Source: an uncultured Oscillibacter sp. (lineage in GTDB: Bacteria; Bacillota; Clostridia; Oscillospirales; Oscillospiraceae). From it: a stretch of 33,707 bases of DNA. Below are positions 23,024-31,603 of this stretch, one piece after another (the first letter of the stretch is position 1; each line of letters begins with the position of its first letter). The position numbers were made by a program, and so were the translations under genes. Location of the stretch: contig UQUC01000014.1 in NCBI GenBank assembly GCA_900544105.1, positions 1-33,707 of the forward strand. The letters are read 5' to 3'. A model generated the notes under the pieces. That model did not search any database and was not told the origin of the DNA. It worked only from the letters and a program-made list of their open reading frames with translations.

Positions 23024-23767
23024 TTATTCTACGCCCCGGAAACGAGCCAGGAACTCCTTCGTCTCCTGCTGCTGGGGGGCGCCAAAGACCTGCGCCGGTG
23101 TGCCCTGTTCGCAGATCACACCCTGGTGCATAAATACCACCTGCGAGCTGACATCCCGGGCGAAGGCCATCTCGTGAGTCACCACCAGCATGGTCATGCC
23201 CTCCTGGGCCAACGCCTGCATGACGTTCAGCACCTCGCCCACCATTTCCGGGTCCAGAGCGGAGGTAGGCTCATCGAACAGCAGCACCTCCGGGTCCATG
23301 GCCAGCGCCCGGGCGATGGCCACCCGCTGCTTCTGACCGCCGGAGATCTGCCGGGGCTTGGCGTTGATATAGGGCGCCATACCCACCTTTTCCAGATACT
23401 TCAAAGCCTGCTGCCGGGCCTCCTCCTTGCTGCGCTTGAGGACCTTCATCTGTCCCACCATGCAGTTTTTGAGGACCGACATATTGTTGAACAGGTTGAA
23501 GGACTGGAACACCATGCCCACATGGGAGCGGTACTCCGGGGCATTGACGCCCCGGCCCGCCACGTCGGTGCTGTGGTAGAGGATCTGGCCGCTGCTTGGG
23601 GTCTCCAGCAGGTTGACACACCGCAGTAGCGTGGACTTGCCGGAGCCGGAAGCGCCGATGATGGAAATAACGTCGCCTTTCTTGACGGTGAAGTCAATAT
23701 CCCGCAAAACCTCATGGGTGCCGAAGGACTTGCCGAGGTGACGGATCTCTAAAATATTCTCGCTCAT
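23024..23767 (-). CDS. Amino-acid ABC transporter ATPase (probably lysine)
   Basis: Energy-coupling subunit of a polar amino-acid importer. The 247 residues carry Walker A GASGSGKST near residue 38, Q-loop VFQSFNL, signature ISGGQKQRVAIARAL, Walker B VLLFDEPTSALDPE and the switch His in VVTHEM. This is the GlnQ/HisP pattern. AGGAGG sits inside the end of the permease gene, whose stop is 1 bp upstream of this ATG, so translation is coupled. Lysine specificity is inferred from the riboswitch in the operon leader. Confidence 0.95.
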   Translation of the reverse strand: MSENILEIRHLGKSFGTHEVLRDIDFTVKKGDVISIIGASGSGKSTLLRCVNLLETPSSGQILYHSTDVAGRGVNAPEYRSHVGMVFQSFNLFNNMSVLKNCMVGQMKVLKRSKEEARQQALKYLEKVGMAPYINAKPRQISGGQKQRVAIARALAMDPEVLLFDEPTSALDPEMVGEVLNVMQALAQEGMTMLVVTHEMAFARDVSSQVVFMHQGVICEQGTPAQVFGAPQQQETKEFLARFRGVE

Positions 23768-23768
23768 A

Positions 23769-24665
23769 TCAGCGTCCTCCTCTCGTGCTGCCGTTGCGGT
23801 TTTTCAGGCCGATGCGGATGCGGTTCCGCTTCTCTTCGCCGGCGTATTCCCGGTTGACCTCGTCAAAGGGCGTTCCCCGGTCAGGATGGCTGTAAGTGCC
23901 AGCCGCCATCACCAGCTGATCTCCCTGGGCCAACTCGTAACTATCGGAGCCGTCCATGAGCTTTTCCACCAGCCGCAGGATCAGGGATGCGATCAGCGTC
24001 AGAGTCAGGTAGCCGATCATTTCAATGGTGGCGGAGGGGAAGTACATATTGTTGACGCCCACGATGTAGCGGTGCTGGGCGAAGAACTCCGTAAATCCGA
24101 TGATGAACATAACGGAGGTGTCCTTCACGTTGATGATGTAGTTGTTGCCGATCTGGGGCATGATGTTTCGCAGGGCCTGGGGCATGATGACGTTCACCAT
24201 GGTCTGGAAATGGGTCATGCCAATGGCCTTAGCCCCCTCGGTCTGGCCGGGGTCAATGGAAATAATGCCGCCCCGGACGGATTCCGCCATGTACGCGCCG
24301 GTATTGATGGCCACGATCAAAAGCGCGGCGGCGAAAATATTGTCGAACCGGAGGGCGTTATTGGAGAAGTAGGGCAGGCCGTAGTAAATGAACACGGATT
24401 GCAGCACCATGGGCGTTCCCCGGAACACCTCTACATAAATGCGGATGATGATCCGCAGCAGCTTCAGCAGGAACCGCTTGGGCAGAGGGTCCTTCTTCGT
24501 ATAAGGAATGGTATTCAGCACGCCGCACAGCAGTCCGATGAAGCAGCCGATCAGTGTGGCGAGGAAGGCCAGCTTCAGTGTATTCCAGATACCGGCCCAG
24601 TACATCACCTTGTACTTGCTCCACAGCAGGACCATGTCCTGTCCCAGCTTCACAAACTTATCCAT
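23769..24665 (-). CDS. Amino-acid ABC transporter permease (probably lysine)
   Basis: Membrane subunit of the HisM/GlnP family, with about five helices. The 298 residues carry the EAA loop contacting the ATPase (GAKAIGMTHFQTMVNVIMPQ, then ALRNIMP), and the family features GTPMVLQ and NTGAYMAE. A hydrophilic C-terminal tail of about 60 residues after the last helix (from DGSDSYELAQ to the Arg-rich end) is longer than in most relatives. GGAG precedes the ATG. It lies 93 bp after the binding-protein gene, a gap with two GC hairpins that could lower its expression relative to the binding protein. Confidence 0.94.
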   Translation of the reverse strand: MDKFVKLGQDMVLLWSKYKVMYWAGIWNTLKLAFLATLIGCFIGLLCGVLNTIPYTKKDPLPKRFLLKLLRIIIRIYVEVFRGTPMVLQSVFIYYGLPYFSNNALRFDNIFAAALLIVAINTGAYMAESVRGGIISIDPGQTEGAKAIGMTHFQTMVNVIMPQALRNIMPQIGNNYIINVKDTSVMFIIGFTEFFAQHRYIVGVNNMYFPSATIEMIGYLTLTLIASLILRLVEKLMDGSDSYELAQGDQLVMAAGTYSHPDRGTPFDEVNREYAGEEKRNRIRIGLKNRNGSTRGGR

Positions 24666-24728
24666 GGTCAGTCTCCAATCATCTGTAATAATCAGCGAGG
24701 CCCCGCGCCGGGGCGTTTCTTGGGATCA

Positions 24729-24750
24729 CCGGGGGTCCGGAGACCCCCGG
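24729..24750 (-). terminator. GC hairpin between binding protein and permease genes
   Basis: CCGGGGGTC and GACCCCCGG with a 4-nt loop, without a T-run. A second small stem lies at 24700-24714. These may stabilise the 3' end of the binding-protein message and reduce read-through, rather than end transcription fully. Confidence 0.5.
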
Positions 24751-24758
24751 CGGGTCAC

Positions 24759-25718
24759 TCAGATCTCAGGCTGAATGGAAATAGCCTGATCCATCAGGGC
24801 GTTGAACTGCTCCTCATTCAGAACGGAGAGGACGGTGTCGATGGCGTCGGCCAGCTGGGTATTGCCCTTCTGGACAGAGATGCCGATGTTCACGTTCTCG
24901 GCCCGCTCTTCTTCAGTAGCAAACTGGAAGTCGCCGTCGGTGCCGGAGAAGTTCAGGATCACCAGATTGTCGTCCTTGGCGATGGCGGCCAGAGCGGTGG
25001 GCATATCGGTGCAGACATAGTCCACAGCGCCGGTCTGGAGTTGCATGATCATCGCGGGGGCACTGTCGGCAGGAGCCAGCAGGTTGGTGTTCTCGATCTG
25101 GGGCAGGCAGGAATCATACCAGATGGTACCGGACTGGGAGGTGCAGGTGCCGCCGGCCAGATCAGCGATAGAGGTTGCGTTGGCATACTGGCTGTCCTTG
25201 GTGGTCAGGACCACGATGGTAGCGTAGTAGTAGGGGCCTGCCATATCCACTTCCTTCATGCGGTCGGCGGTCATGGACTGACCGGCGATGTTGGCGTCCA
25301 TGGTGCCGGACTGCACGGCGGGGCACAGGGAATCCCACGCGGAGGACACGATCTCAAGCTCCCAGCCATAGGTCTCACAGATGCGCTGAGCGATCATTAC
25401 ATCGTAGCCGTTGGCGTAAGCGCCGGGGACGTTGGAAATGGGCACCGCGCCGTTGGAATCGTCCATCTGGGTCCAGTTGTAGGGCGCGTAGGCGCACTCC
25501 ATGCCAACGGTGAGCACACCGTCCTCCAGACCCGGAATGGCGCTGGTGTCCGTGCCGGTCAGATCCTCCACAGGGGGGATCTCCACGGTGGGAGCGGCGG
25601 GGGTGGACTCCGCGGGGGTGCTGTCATTGCTGGAGGAACTGCTGCTGTCGCCGCCGCAGGCGGTGAGGGCCAGAGCCATGGTCAGGGCCAGAATCGCGCT
25701 CATCCATCTTCTTCTCAT
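24759..25718 (-). CDS. Amino-acid-binding lipoprotein of ABC transporter (probably lysine)
   Basis: Extracellular substrate-binding protein of family 3. In 319 residues: a lipoprotein signal MRRRWMSAILALTMALALTAC with the lipobox LTAC giving lipidated Cys21, a Ser/Thr/Pro linker, then the type II binding fold (GVLTVGMECAYAPYNW, YDVMIAQRICETYGWELEIV, VDYVCTDMPTALAA). The start at 25718 follows AAGGAG; a longer open frame reaches into the riboswitch and is not coding. It is first in the operon behind the lysine riboswitch and its terminator. Confidence 0.95.
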   Translation of the reverse strand: MRRRWMSAILALTMALALTACGGDSSSSSSNDSTPAESTPAAPTVEIPPVEDLTGTDTSAIPGLEDGVLTVGMECAYAPYNWTQMDDSNGAVPISNVPGAYANGYDVMIAQRICETYGWELEIVSSAWDSLCPAVQSGTMDANIAGQSMTADRMKEVDMAGPYYYATIVVLTTKDSQYANATSIADLAGGTCTSQSGTIWYDSCLPQIENTNLLAPADSAPAMIMQLQTGAVDYVCTDMPTALAAIAKDDNLVILNFSGTDGDFQFATEEERAENVNIGISVQKGNTQLADAIDTVLSVLNEEQFNALMDQAISIQPEI

Positions 25719-25769
25719 ACTGTCTCCTTCTTGTCCGGCGTTTTTCTTCCCCGCCGGCGAGGAATGATG

Positions 25770-25800
25770 AAAAAAATGAACCGCTTTGCCAAGCGGTTCA
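25770..25800 (-). terminator. Riboswitch-controlled terminator
   Basis: On the minus strand, TGAACCGCTT and AAGCGGTTCA (25777-25800, 4-nt loop) are followed by T7. It lies between the lysine aptamer and the binding-protein gene and is the likely expression platform. Confidence 0.9.
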
Positions 25801-25852
25801 TGGAATATACGGAAAATCTGTCCCTTGAAAATAGGACACCTCCGAACAGCCA

Positions 25853-26019
25853 ATGATAGCGCTTCACAAAAAATTCTTGTGACAGTCCGGCAGATCTTCT
25901 CTGCCGACCCAGCATCCGGACAACAGGCATTGTCCTGACACTTCGGCGGTGGCCCCTTTCCCACTCCACGGCTGCGCTGGCCTTGTGGAGAGTACTGATG
26001 GATACCGCGCCTCTATCAA
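25853..26019 (-). ncRNA. Lysine riboswitch (L box)
   Basis: Read on the minus strand, the L-box landmarks occur in order. The P1 5' strand GATAGAGGCGC starts at 26017. ATCAGTACTCTCCAC follows, then the conserved GGGAAAGGGG and CCGCCGAAGTG, CTGGGTCGGCAGAG, and CTGTCAC. P1 closes with GAAGCGCTATC (to 25855). This matches the known lysC leader of Bacillus subtilis piece by piece. Lysine binding would favour the terminator at 25777-25800 and shut off the ABC transporter, which makes lysine the probable cargo. Confidence 0.95.
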
Positions 26020-26038
26020 GCGATTCAATTTTGACTGC

Positions 26039-26067
26039 ATATTAGCACCGCTTTTCGCCATTGTCAA
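26039..26067 (-). promoter_or_regulatory. Promoter of the lysine transporter operon
   Basis: Minus strand: TTGACA (26062-26067), 17-bp spacer, TAATAT (26039-26044), some 20 bp before the riboswitch. Confidence 0.9.
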
Positions 26068-26198
26068 CTATTTTTCCAAATTTTTAGTATCTTTAGCAGG
26101 TGTTGGCAAAAAACAGATGCTTTACAGGCTGATTTATGGTATGCTTTCACAACAAAACTTGTCATTAACGTTGCTTATGTTGGAAGTCCAGACCGCTC

Positions 26199-26227
26199 TT
26201 GTCTTTTCTGCTCAAGTCCCGTATAAT
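26199..26227 (+). promoter_or_regulatory. Promoter of the flavoprotein gene
   Basis: TTGTCT (26199-26204), 17-bp spacer, TATAAT (26222-26227), about 45 bp before the ribosome site. Confidence 0.8.
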
Positions 26228-26277
26228 GAACAGCGTAACAATATTCCTGTGCCGAATTGCGGCGAAAGGAGCCATCC

Positions 26278-27489
26278 ATGAATGTCATCGTTATCGGCGG
26301 CGGGGCCTCCGGCCTCATGGCCGCCATCACCGCCGCCAAGGGCGGCCATAGCGTCACGCTGCTGGAGCGGCAAGCCCGTGTGGGCCGCAAGCTGCTATCC
26401 ACCGGCAACGGCCGCTGCAACCTCACCAACCTAAACATGGGCCTTCCCTACTATCACGGACAGGACGCCGCTTTCATCCGCCCCGCCTTTGAAGCGCTGA
26501 GTCTGGATGCCACGCTGGATTTCTTTCACGGTCTGGGCCTGCTGACCACAGCGGAGGACAATGGCCGGGTCTATCCCTACTCCGATCAGGCAGGCAGCGT
26601 GGTGGACGTGCTGCGCTTCGCTGCCGACGCCGCCGGGGTCACGACCCGCGCCGGGTTTGAGGTGACGGGTCTGAAGAAAACAAAACGGGGGTTCACTGTC
26701 CTCTCCGCCGAGGAAACCCTCCCGGCGGACCGGGTCATCGTCTGTTGCGGCGGCATGGCCGGCGGTAAGCTGGGCGGGACCCGCAGCGGCTATGAGCTGC
26801 TACAATCCCTGGGCCACAGCGTCACCAAGCTGTATCCCACACTGGTGCAGATCAAGACGGACAACACCTTTGTCAAGGCTTTGAAGGGCGTCCGGGCCAA
26901 TGCTGACCTCCGGCTCTGTCGGAATCGGGACGCCGTGTCTGCCAGCCGGGGTGAGGTTCAGTTTACCGACTTCGGCGTCAGCGGCCCCGCCGTGTTCGAG
27001 CTGTCCCGGGCCGCCGCCACAGAAAAAGGGCCTCTGACACTTCATATCGATTTGCTGCCCCAGCTTTCCACATCGGAGATCGAGGAGCTGCTCCGCAGGC
27101 GGCTTAGCTCCATGCCGGAGCTGACCACGGAAAACCTGTTGGCCGGGGTGCTCCACAACCGTCTGGGCCGCACGGTCCTGCGGTATGCGGGCTACGGACT
27201 GACAGACCCGGTGACATCCCTGTCTCCCGCCGATCTGCGGAAGATCGCGGGAGCCGCCAAGGACTTCGCCCTGCCGGTAGTCAGCGTACTGGGCTTTGAC
27301 GGGGCGCAGGTCACGGCAGGCGGTATCCGTACCGCCGAGTTTGACCCCAAAACCCTCCAAAGCCGCTTGGTGCCGGGGCTGTACGCTGCCGGTGAGGTAC
27401 TGGACATCGACGGCGACTGCGGCGGCTATAATCTGCAATGGGCCTGGTCCAGCGGCTATCTGGCCGGTCTGCTGAAAAGCGGAACATAG
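26278..27489 (+). CDS. NAD(P)/FAD-dependent oxidoreductase, HI0933/BaiN-like
   Basis: A 403-residue flavoprotein. The N-terminal dinucleotide-binding motif is GGGASGLMAA at residues 7-16. The family signature GRKLLSTGNGRCNLTN comes at about 41-56, and the C-terminal FAD-binding end is GLYAAGEVLDIDGDCGGYN followed by QWAWSSGY. Relatives reduce enoyl or flavin-linked substrates; the bile-acid enzyme BaiN belongs to this group, but no other bile-acid genes are present here, so that role is not implied. The start at 26278 follows AAAGGAG; an upstream in-frame codon at 26257 lies before the site. Confidence 0.93.
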   Translation: MNVIVIGGGASGLMAAITAAKGGHSVTLLERQARVGRKLLSTGNGRCNLTNLNMGLPYYHGQDAAFIRPAFEALSLDATLDFFHGLGLLTTAEDNGRVYPYSDQAGSVVDVLRFAADAAGVTTRAGFEVTGLKKTKRGFTVLSAEETLPADRVIVCCGGMAGGKLGGTRSGYELLQSLGHSVTKLYPTLVQIKTDNTFVKALKGVRANADLRLCRNRDAVSASRGEVQFTDFGVSGPAVFELSRAAATEKGPLTLHIDLLPQLSTSEIEELLRRRLSSMPELTTENLLAGVLHNRLGRTVLRYAGYGLTDPVTSLSPADLRKIAGAAKDFALPVVSVLGFDGAQVTAGGIRTAEFDPKTLQSRLVPGLYAAGEVLDIDGDCGGYNLQWAWSSGYLAGLLKSGT

Positions 27490-27491
27490 TA

Positions 27492-27530
27492 AAAAATCAA
27501 GGGAACGGTTATTCCGTTCCCTTGATTTTT
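27492..27530. terminator. Bidirectional terminator
   Basis: A 17-bp stem (27492-27508 and 27514-27530) with a 5-nt loop, A5 and T5 at the ends, between convergent genes. Confidence 0.95.
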
Positions 27531-27542
27531 ATTCAGAACCAA

Positions 27543-28985
27543 TCAGAACCAGTTCAGTGAGAAGAATTCGTTCACCTGTCCCGCCAGCACCAGCAGCATA
27601 CCGATGGGCGTGATATACTTGATGCAGATCCGATAGAAGGTGTCGATCCTGCCGGTATAGCCGATATGAAGCTCGTCCAGAACCGTCTGGGGACGGATCT
27701 CCCAGCCCACCATAATGCTCATCATCAAAGCGCCGATGGGCATGGCCAGGCCCTCAGACAGCATATCCACAAAGTCCAGCATGGAATCATTCCAGCCGGC
27801 AGTCGCGGGCCAGGGGAACACACCAGTGGTACCCAGACCGTCAATCCCTACCAGCACTGACACCGCGAAGATGGCGAGGCAGACCAGAAACGCCACTTTG
27901 GGGCGGTTTCCCTTTCTGCCTTTCTGCTCCGCCCGATCCAGGAAATAGGTGATGTCCACTTCGATCAGGGCGATGGCGGAGGAAATGGCGGCGATCAGCA
28001 CCAGCAGATAGAAGATCACGCCGAACAGCGCGCCGGCGGTGCCCATGGCCCGGAACACATCCTGTAAGGTGACAAACAGCAGGTTCGGGCCGCCCAGCTT
28101 GATCTGGTCCAGCGGCGTTCCGCTGGCAATGCCGTTGGCCACGGCAGCGGGGATCACAGCGATACCGGCCATAGTAGCCACCAGCGTATCCGCAAACACG
28201 ATGATGGCGGAGTTTTTCACCAGATCCTCTTTCTGGTTCAGGTAGGAGCCGTAGGTGATCATGGCGCCCATCGCCAGAGACAGGGAGAAGAACATCTGCC
28301 CGCCGGCGCTGGCAAACACGGACAGCAGGCTGGGCGTCTCCGCCACAAATCCGGCCTCCACAGCGTATCCCGGCACGAACATGAACTTCAGGCCCTCCAT
28401 AGCGCCGGGCAGGGTCAGGGAGCGGATGATGATGACCACCAGCATGACAAACAGCATGGGCATGCCTACGTTATTGAACTTCTCAATGCCGCCGGAAATG
28501 CCGCTCCGGTTGATAAGATAGCACAGAGCCAGAAACAGGGCGGCAAACAGCACCGCTCCGGCAGGATTGGACAGCATAGCGGCAAACAGCTCCCCGCCGG
28601 TGGCCAGCGATTCGCTGCCGAAGGCAAAGTTGCTGAGGTTCAGGGCCATATATTCGATGCAGTAACCGCCCAGCACCGCGTAAAAGCCCATCACCGCAAA
28701 GGGAGAGAACAGCGCCAGCCAGCCGATCCACCGGAATTTCTTCGTCAGGGCGTGATAGGTGCCCATAGCGCCCTGCCCGGTCTTGCGGCCCATGGCAAGC
28801 TCCGAAGCCATGACGATAAAGCCCACGAAAATTGCCAGCAGCGCATAGACCGCCAGATACGCGAAGCCGCCGCACTTGCCCATTTTGTAGGGGAAGCCCC
28901 AGATATTGCCCAAGCCAACCGCAGAGCCGATGGCCGCCATCAGGAAACCCAGATTGCTGGCCCAACTGGCACGTTTTGTCTCCAT
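27543..28985 (-). CDS. Sodium-dependent neurotransmitter-symporter-family transporter
   Basis: Secondary transporter of the NSS/SNF family (LeuT fold), moving an amino acid or related amine with Na+. The 480 residues carry the helix 1 signature AAIGSAVGLGNIWGFPY at 15-31, whose Gly/Asn residues bind Na+ and substrate, and GGQMFFSLSLAMGAMITYGS for the helix 6 region. About 11 helices are visible, one fewer than LeuT, as in many bacterial members. AGAGGA precedes the ATG. It is a single-gene unit with its own promoter. The substrate is unknown. Confidence 0.94.
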   Translation of the reverse strand: METKRASWASNLGFLMAAIGSAVGLGNIWGFPYKMGKCGGFAYLAVYALLAIFVGFIVMASELAMGRKTGQGAMGTYHALTKKFRWIGWLALFSPFAVMGFYAVLGGYCIEYMALNLSNFAFGSESLATGGELFAAMLSNPAGAVLFAALFLALCYLINRSGISGGIEKFNNVGMPMLFVMLVVIIIRSLTLPGAMEGLKFMFVPGYAVEAGFVAETPSLLSVFASAGGQMFFSLSLAMGAMITYGSYLNQKEDLVKNSAIIVFADTLVATMAGIAVIPAAVANGIASGTPLDQIKLGGPNLLFVTLQDVFRAMGTAGALFGVIFYLLVLIAAISSAIALIEVDITYFLDRAEQKGRKGNRPKVAFLVCLAIFAVSVLVGIDGLGTTGVFPWPATAGWNDSMLDFVDMLSEGLAMPIGALMMSIMVGWEIRPQTVLDELHIGYTGRIDTFYRICIKYITPIGMLLVLAGQVNEFFSLNWF

Positions 28986-29023
28986 AAACGATTCCTCTCT
29001 TCTTCAGTATGCAAAACATATTA

Positions 29024-29052
29024 CTTATACCCTCTTTTTTTCCGTCCGTCAA
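29024..29052 (-). promoter_or_regulatory. Promoter of the NSS transporter
   Basis: Minus strand: TTGACG (29047-29052), 17-bp spacer, TATAAG (29024-29029). Confidence 0.8.
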
Positions 29053-29123
29053 GACGCTGATTGCACGAAAAAAGCGGATCTCCGCCAAAAAAATCTCCCA
29101 TTTTTTCAGAAATCAGGTTTCTA

Positions 29124-29152
29124 TTGCCTGCCCCGCCGAAAACGTATATAAT
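29124..29152 (+). promoter_or_regulatory. Promoter of rimM-trmD
   Basis: TTGCCT (29124-29129), 17-bp spacer, TATAAT (29147-29152). It gives a leader of about 30 nt. Confidence 0.8.
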
Positions 29153-29189
29153 AACAGGCAAGAAATCAAACACAGACAAGGAGTGCTTT

Positions 29190-29681
29190 ATGAAGCAGGA
29201 ATTTATCCGGGTAGGCCGCATCGTCAACGCTCACGGCATCCGGGGCGAAGTGCGGGTACAGCCCCGCCGGGTCTCCCCCGCGCTGCTGACCCGCTGCAAA
29301 ACCTTTTATATCGACGGTCAGCCTGTCACCCCCACGGCGAATCACGTCCACAAGGAGCTGGTGCTGCTGAAGTTCCCCGGCGTGGACGATATGAACGCCG
29401 CCCTGACCTACAAAAATAAGGACCTTCTGATCCGCCGGGCCGACATCGTTCTCCCGGAGGGAGAGTATTTTGACGATGAGCTATTGGGGCTGGAGGTCTA
29501 CGACTGCGACACCGGCGCCCTGCTGGGCACTCTGACAGCGGTAGACGAGTACCCCGCCAGCAAGGTCTACACCGTCAAGGGTGAGCGGGAGATCCTGATC
29601 CCCGCCGTGAAGGACGCCTTTATCCGCTCCGTTGATTTGGACGGGGGACGGATGGAGGTCAAGGTCTGGGAGGGGCTGTAA
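29190..29681 (+). CDS. rimM: Ribosome maturation factor RimM
   Basis: Assists assembly of the 30S subunit head by binding uS19. The 163 residues carry the N-terminal barrel (IRVGRIVNAHGIRGEVRVQP), the linker LPEGEYFDDELLGLEVY and the C-terminal PRC-barrel ending with PASKVYTVKG and ILIPAVKDAFI. AAGGAG lies upstream of the ATG at 29190. trmD begins on the base after its stop. In most Bacillota rpsP and a KH-domain gene precede it and rplS follows trmD; here neither does, so the ribosomal part of the operon has been separated. Confidence 0.96.
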   Translation: MKQEFIRVGRIVNAHGIRGEVRVQPRRVSPALLTRCKTFYIDGQPVTPTANHVHKELVLLKFPGVDDMNAALTYKNKDLLIRRADIVLPEGEYFDDELLGLEVYDCDTGALLGTLTAVDEYPASKVYTVKGEREILIPAVKDAFIRSVDLDGGRMEVKVWEGL

Positions 29682-30473
29682 ATGGACATGCAGATCGACA
29701 TTCTGACCCTATTCCCGGAATCCGTGGACGCCATGCTGAACGTCAGCATTCTGGGCCGGGCGCAGGAGCGGGGCTATATCGCCATCCGCACCCACCAGAT
29801 CCGGGCCTACACCACCAACAAGCAGATGCAGGTGGACGATTACCCCTACGGCGGAGGCCGGGGGGCCGTGATGCAGGCAGACCCCCTGTTCCGCTGCTGG
29901 GAGCATGTTGTCAATACCTACGGCCCCGGCCGGACCATCTTCATGTCCCCCTGCGGCCGGACCTTTACCCAGTCCGTCGCCAGAGAGCTGAAGGCCCAAT
30001 ATGACCATCTGATTTTAGTCTGCGGCCACTACGAGGGCATCGACCAGCGGTTCATCGACGCATGTGTGGACGAGGAATTGTCTATGGGCGATTTTGTTCT
30101 CACCGGCGGAGAGATCCCCGCCATGGCGGTGGCGGACGCCGTGTGCCGCATGGTGCCCGGTGTGCTGCCGGACGCCGAGTGCTTTGAGGAGGAATCCCAC
30201 TGGGACGGTCTGCTGGAATATCCCCAGTATTCCCGGCCCGCCGTGTGGCATGACCGGGCCGTACCGGAGATCCTGCTCTCCGGGGATCATGCCAAGGTTG
30301 CCGCGTGGCGGAAAAAGGAGAGCTACAAGCGCACCATGACCCGCCGCCCGGACCTGTTCGCGAATTTTGACGAAACAAAGCTCACCACCAAGGCGGAGCG
30401 GAAAATTCTGGTGCAGGCCAAGGAGGAATTTGCCGCGGAACAAGCTGAGACTTCCACGGAACCGGAGGAATAA
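29682..30473 (+). CDS. trmD: tRNA (guanine-37-N1)-methyltransferase
   Basis: Methylates G37 next to the anticodon of tRNAs reading CUN, CCN and CGG, preventing +1 frameshifts; the two tRNAs in this window (Pro-TGG, Arg-CCG) are of the substrate type. In 263 residues the SPOUT trefoil-knot motifs are clear: DILTLFPESVDAML, VDDYPYGGGRGAVMQ, LVCGHYEGIDQRF, ELSMGDFVLTGGEIPAM. The C-terminal domain follows. The start at 29682 is favoured by GGGAGGGG at 29668-29674; Met at 29688 is the alternative. Confidence 0.97.
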   Translation: MDMQIDILTLFPESVDAMLNVSILGRAQERGYIAIRTHQIRAYTTNKQMQVDDYPYGGGRGAVMQADPLFRCWEHVVNTYGPGRTIFMSPCGRTFTQSVARELKAQYDHLILVCGHYEGIDQRFIDACVDEELSMGDFVLTGGEIPAMAVADAVCRMVPGVLPDAECFEEESHWDGLLEYPQYSRPAVWHDRAVPEILLSGDHAKVAAWRKKESYKRTMTRRPDLFANFDETKLTTKAERKILVQAKEEFAAEQAETSTEPEE

Positions 30474-30500
30474 CCACCTCCCCATCAGAAAGAAGGCCCC

Positions 30501-31052
30501 ATGAAAAAGTGCGTCATTCTGATTCTCTGCGTACTTGCGGTTCTGCTGACAGCCGTCATCTGTCTGCCCTTTGCCCGGAAGATCGATACCACCGTCACAG
30601 CCACGGAATACCGGTTCGATGATCCGGCCTACGCCGTGGAGCACTCGGTCACCATTCAGGGCCGCGATGCCCGAAATCTGCTGGGCTATGGCCATTTTGA
30701 AGGTACGTTCGCTGTCAGCGGCTTTGAGAGCGGGCAGCCCGGCTGGATGATCTATACCGTCTTTTCCAATAAAAAGTCGCTTCGCACCACATACAGCAGC
30801 AACCCCAGCGGCGAGCCCTGCACCCGGGATCTTTTCTGTCTGTGGGCCAACCGGGACTGGTCAGACTTTGCGGGGCTGATCATGGAGGTCTCCGACAAGG
30901 CAGACCATTCCTCCACCGGAACCTTCGACCCTGACACGGGACGGTTTCTGGTCAGCGGTCCCGCCGACCGGGACGCTGCCGTGGCAAGGGCGGCGAAGCT
31001 GTTTCAAAAGGACCCGTATTGGCACAGTCTCTTTCAACCGCCGAAGTCCTGA
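30501..31052 (+). CDS. Membrane-anchored hypothetical protein
   Basis: Not recognised. The 183 residues have an N-terminal hydrophobic segment (CVILILCVLAVLLTAVICL, residues 4-22) that is a signal anchor or uncleaved signal, then an extracellular beta-rich domain with conserved-looking YGHFEGTFAVSGFESG and GTFDPDTGRFLVSGPADRD. An AGAAGG-type site precedes the ATG. It lies 27 bp after trmD and is probably read from the same promoter. Confidence 0.75.
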   Translation: MKKCVILILCVLAVLLTAVICLPFARKIDTTVTATEYRFDDPAYAVEHSVTIQGRDARNLLGYGHFEGTFAVSGFESGQPGWMIYTVFSNKKSLRTTYSSNPSGEPCTRDLFCLWANRDWSDFAGLIMEVSDKADHSSTGTFDPDTGRFLVSGPADRDAAVARAAKLFQKDPYWHSLFQPPKS

Positions 31053-31073
31053 CAGCTTGATAAAAACGATAAA

Positions 31074-31100
31074 CAGGCCGGACGCTTTGCGTCCGGCCTG
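31074..31100. terminator. Hairpin between convergent genes
   Basis: CAGGCCGGACG (31074-31084) and CGTCCGGCCTG (31090-31100) with a 5-nt loop. The minus-strand side continues TTTATCGTTTTTATC, so it mainly ends the LURP gene transcript. Confidence 0.85.
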
Positions 31101-31117
31101 CTGCTATGTACCGGGTT

Positions 31118-31591
31118 TCAATTATTTCTGGAGCACTTCTCCGCGTCGATGGCCAGCACCAGCATCAGCGCCCGCAGAGCGTCTGCGGGATTCACCACGT
31201 CGATGACGTAGGTATCCGTCCAGTTGAACAGTTCCTTGGTCACGGTGGCCACCAGCGCCCCGCAAGGCTCCGTTACCTGATAGTCCCATTCCATAAAGCT
31301 GCCCTGGACCTGCCAGCCGTTGCAATCAATGTCGAATTTCGGAGTGAAGAAGGTAAACGCCTTTTGGATACTGCCGATATACACATCATTTTCGTACAGT
31401 TCGAATTTGGGCAGCAGCGTCAGCACCCGCTCCTTCACCGTGCCGATGTGGTTTCCGGCGGCGTCAAGGATGTGGAGGCAATGGCCCCAGGAGAGCTTGC
31501 CCTCCACGGTGTAGACCGTCTCCCCCGCTTCGTTATAAACGTCGTAGCTGTCGAACCACGAGAAAAATCTCTGCTTGAAAAGTAGCTTCAT
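31118..31591 (-). CDS. LURP-one-related (YxjI-like) protein
   Basis: A single Tubby-like beta-barrel domain of 157 residues. Recognisable parts are the opening KLLFKQRFFSWFDSYDVYNE, the pattern GETVYTVEGKLSWGHCLHI, the CNGWQVQGSFMEWDYQV stretch, and the last helix with ALRALMLVLAIDA. The family is widespread, of uncertain function, with a suggested phospholipid- or membrane-linked role. GGAGG precedes the ATG. It begins 12 bp after the aminopeptidase stop and belongs to its operon. Confidence 0.87.
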   Translation of the reverse strand: MKLLFKQRFFSWFDSYDVYNEAGETVYTVEGKLSWGHCLHILDAAGNHIGTVKERVLTLLPKFELYENDVYIGSIQKAFTFFTPKFDIDCNGWQVQGSFMEWDYQVTEPCGALVATVTKELFNWTDTYVIDVVNPADALRALMLVLAIDAEKCSRNN

Positions 31592-31603
31592 AGGCCCTCC
31601 CTG

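Noticed and set aside
23886..25856. 656-codon open frame on the plus strand across the ABC transporter genes
   Set aside because: Antisense shadow of the permease, binding protein and riboswitch leader; low-complexity His/Gly/Val composition and no ribosome site.
26278..27489. Naming the flavoprotein BaiN
   Set aside because: The family fits, but no other bai genes or bile-acid context are present in the window.
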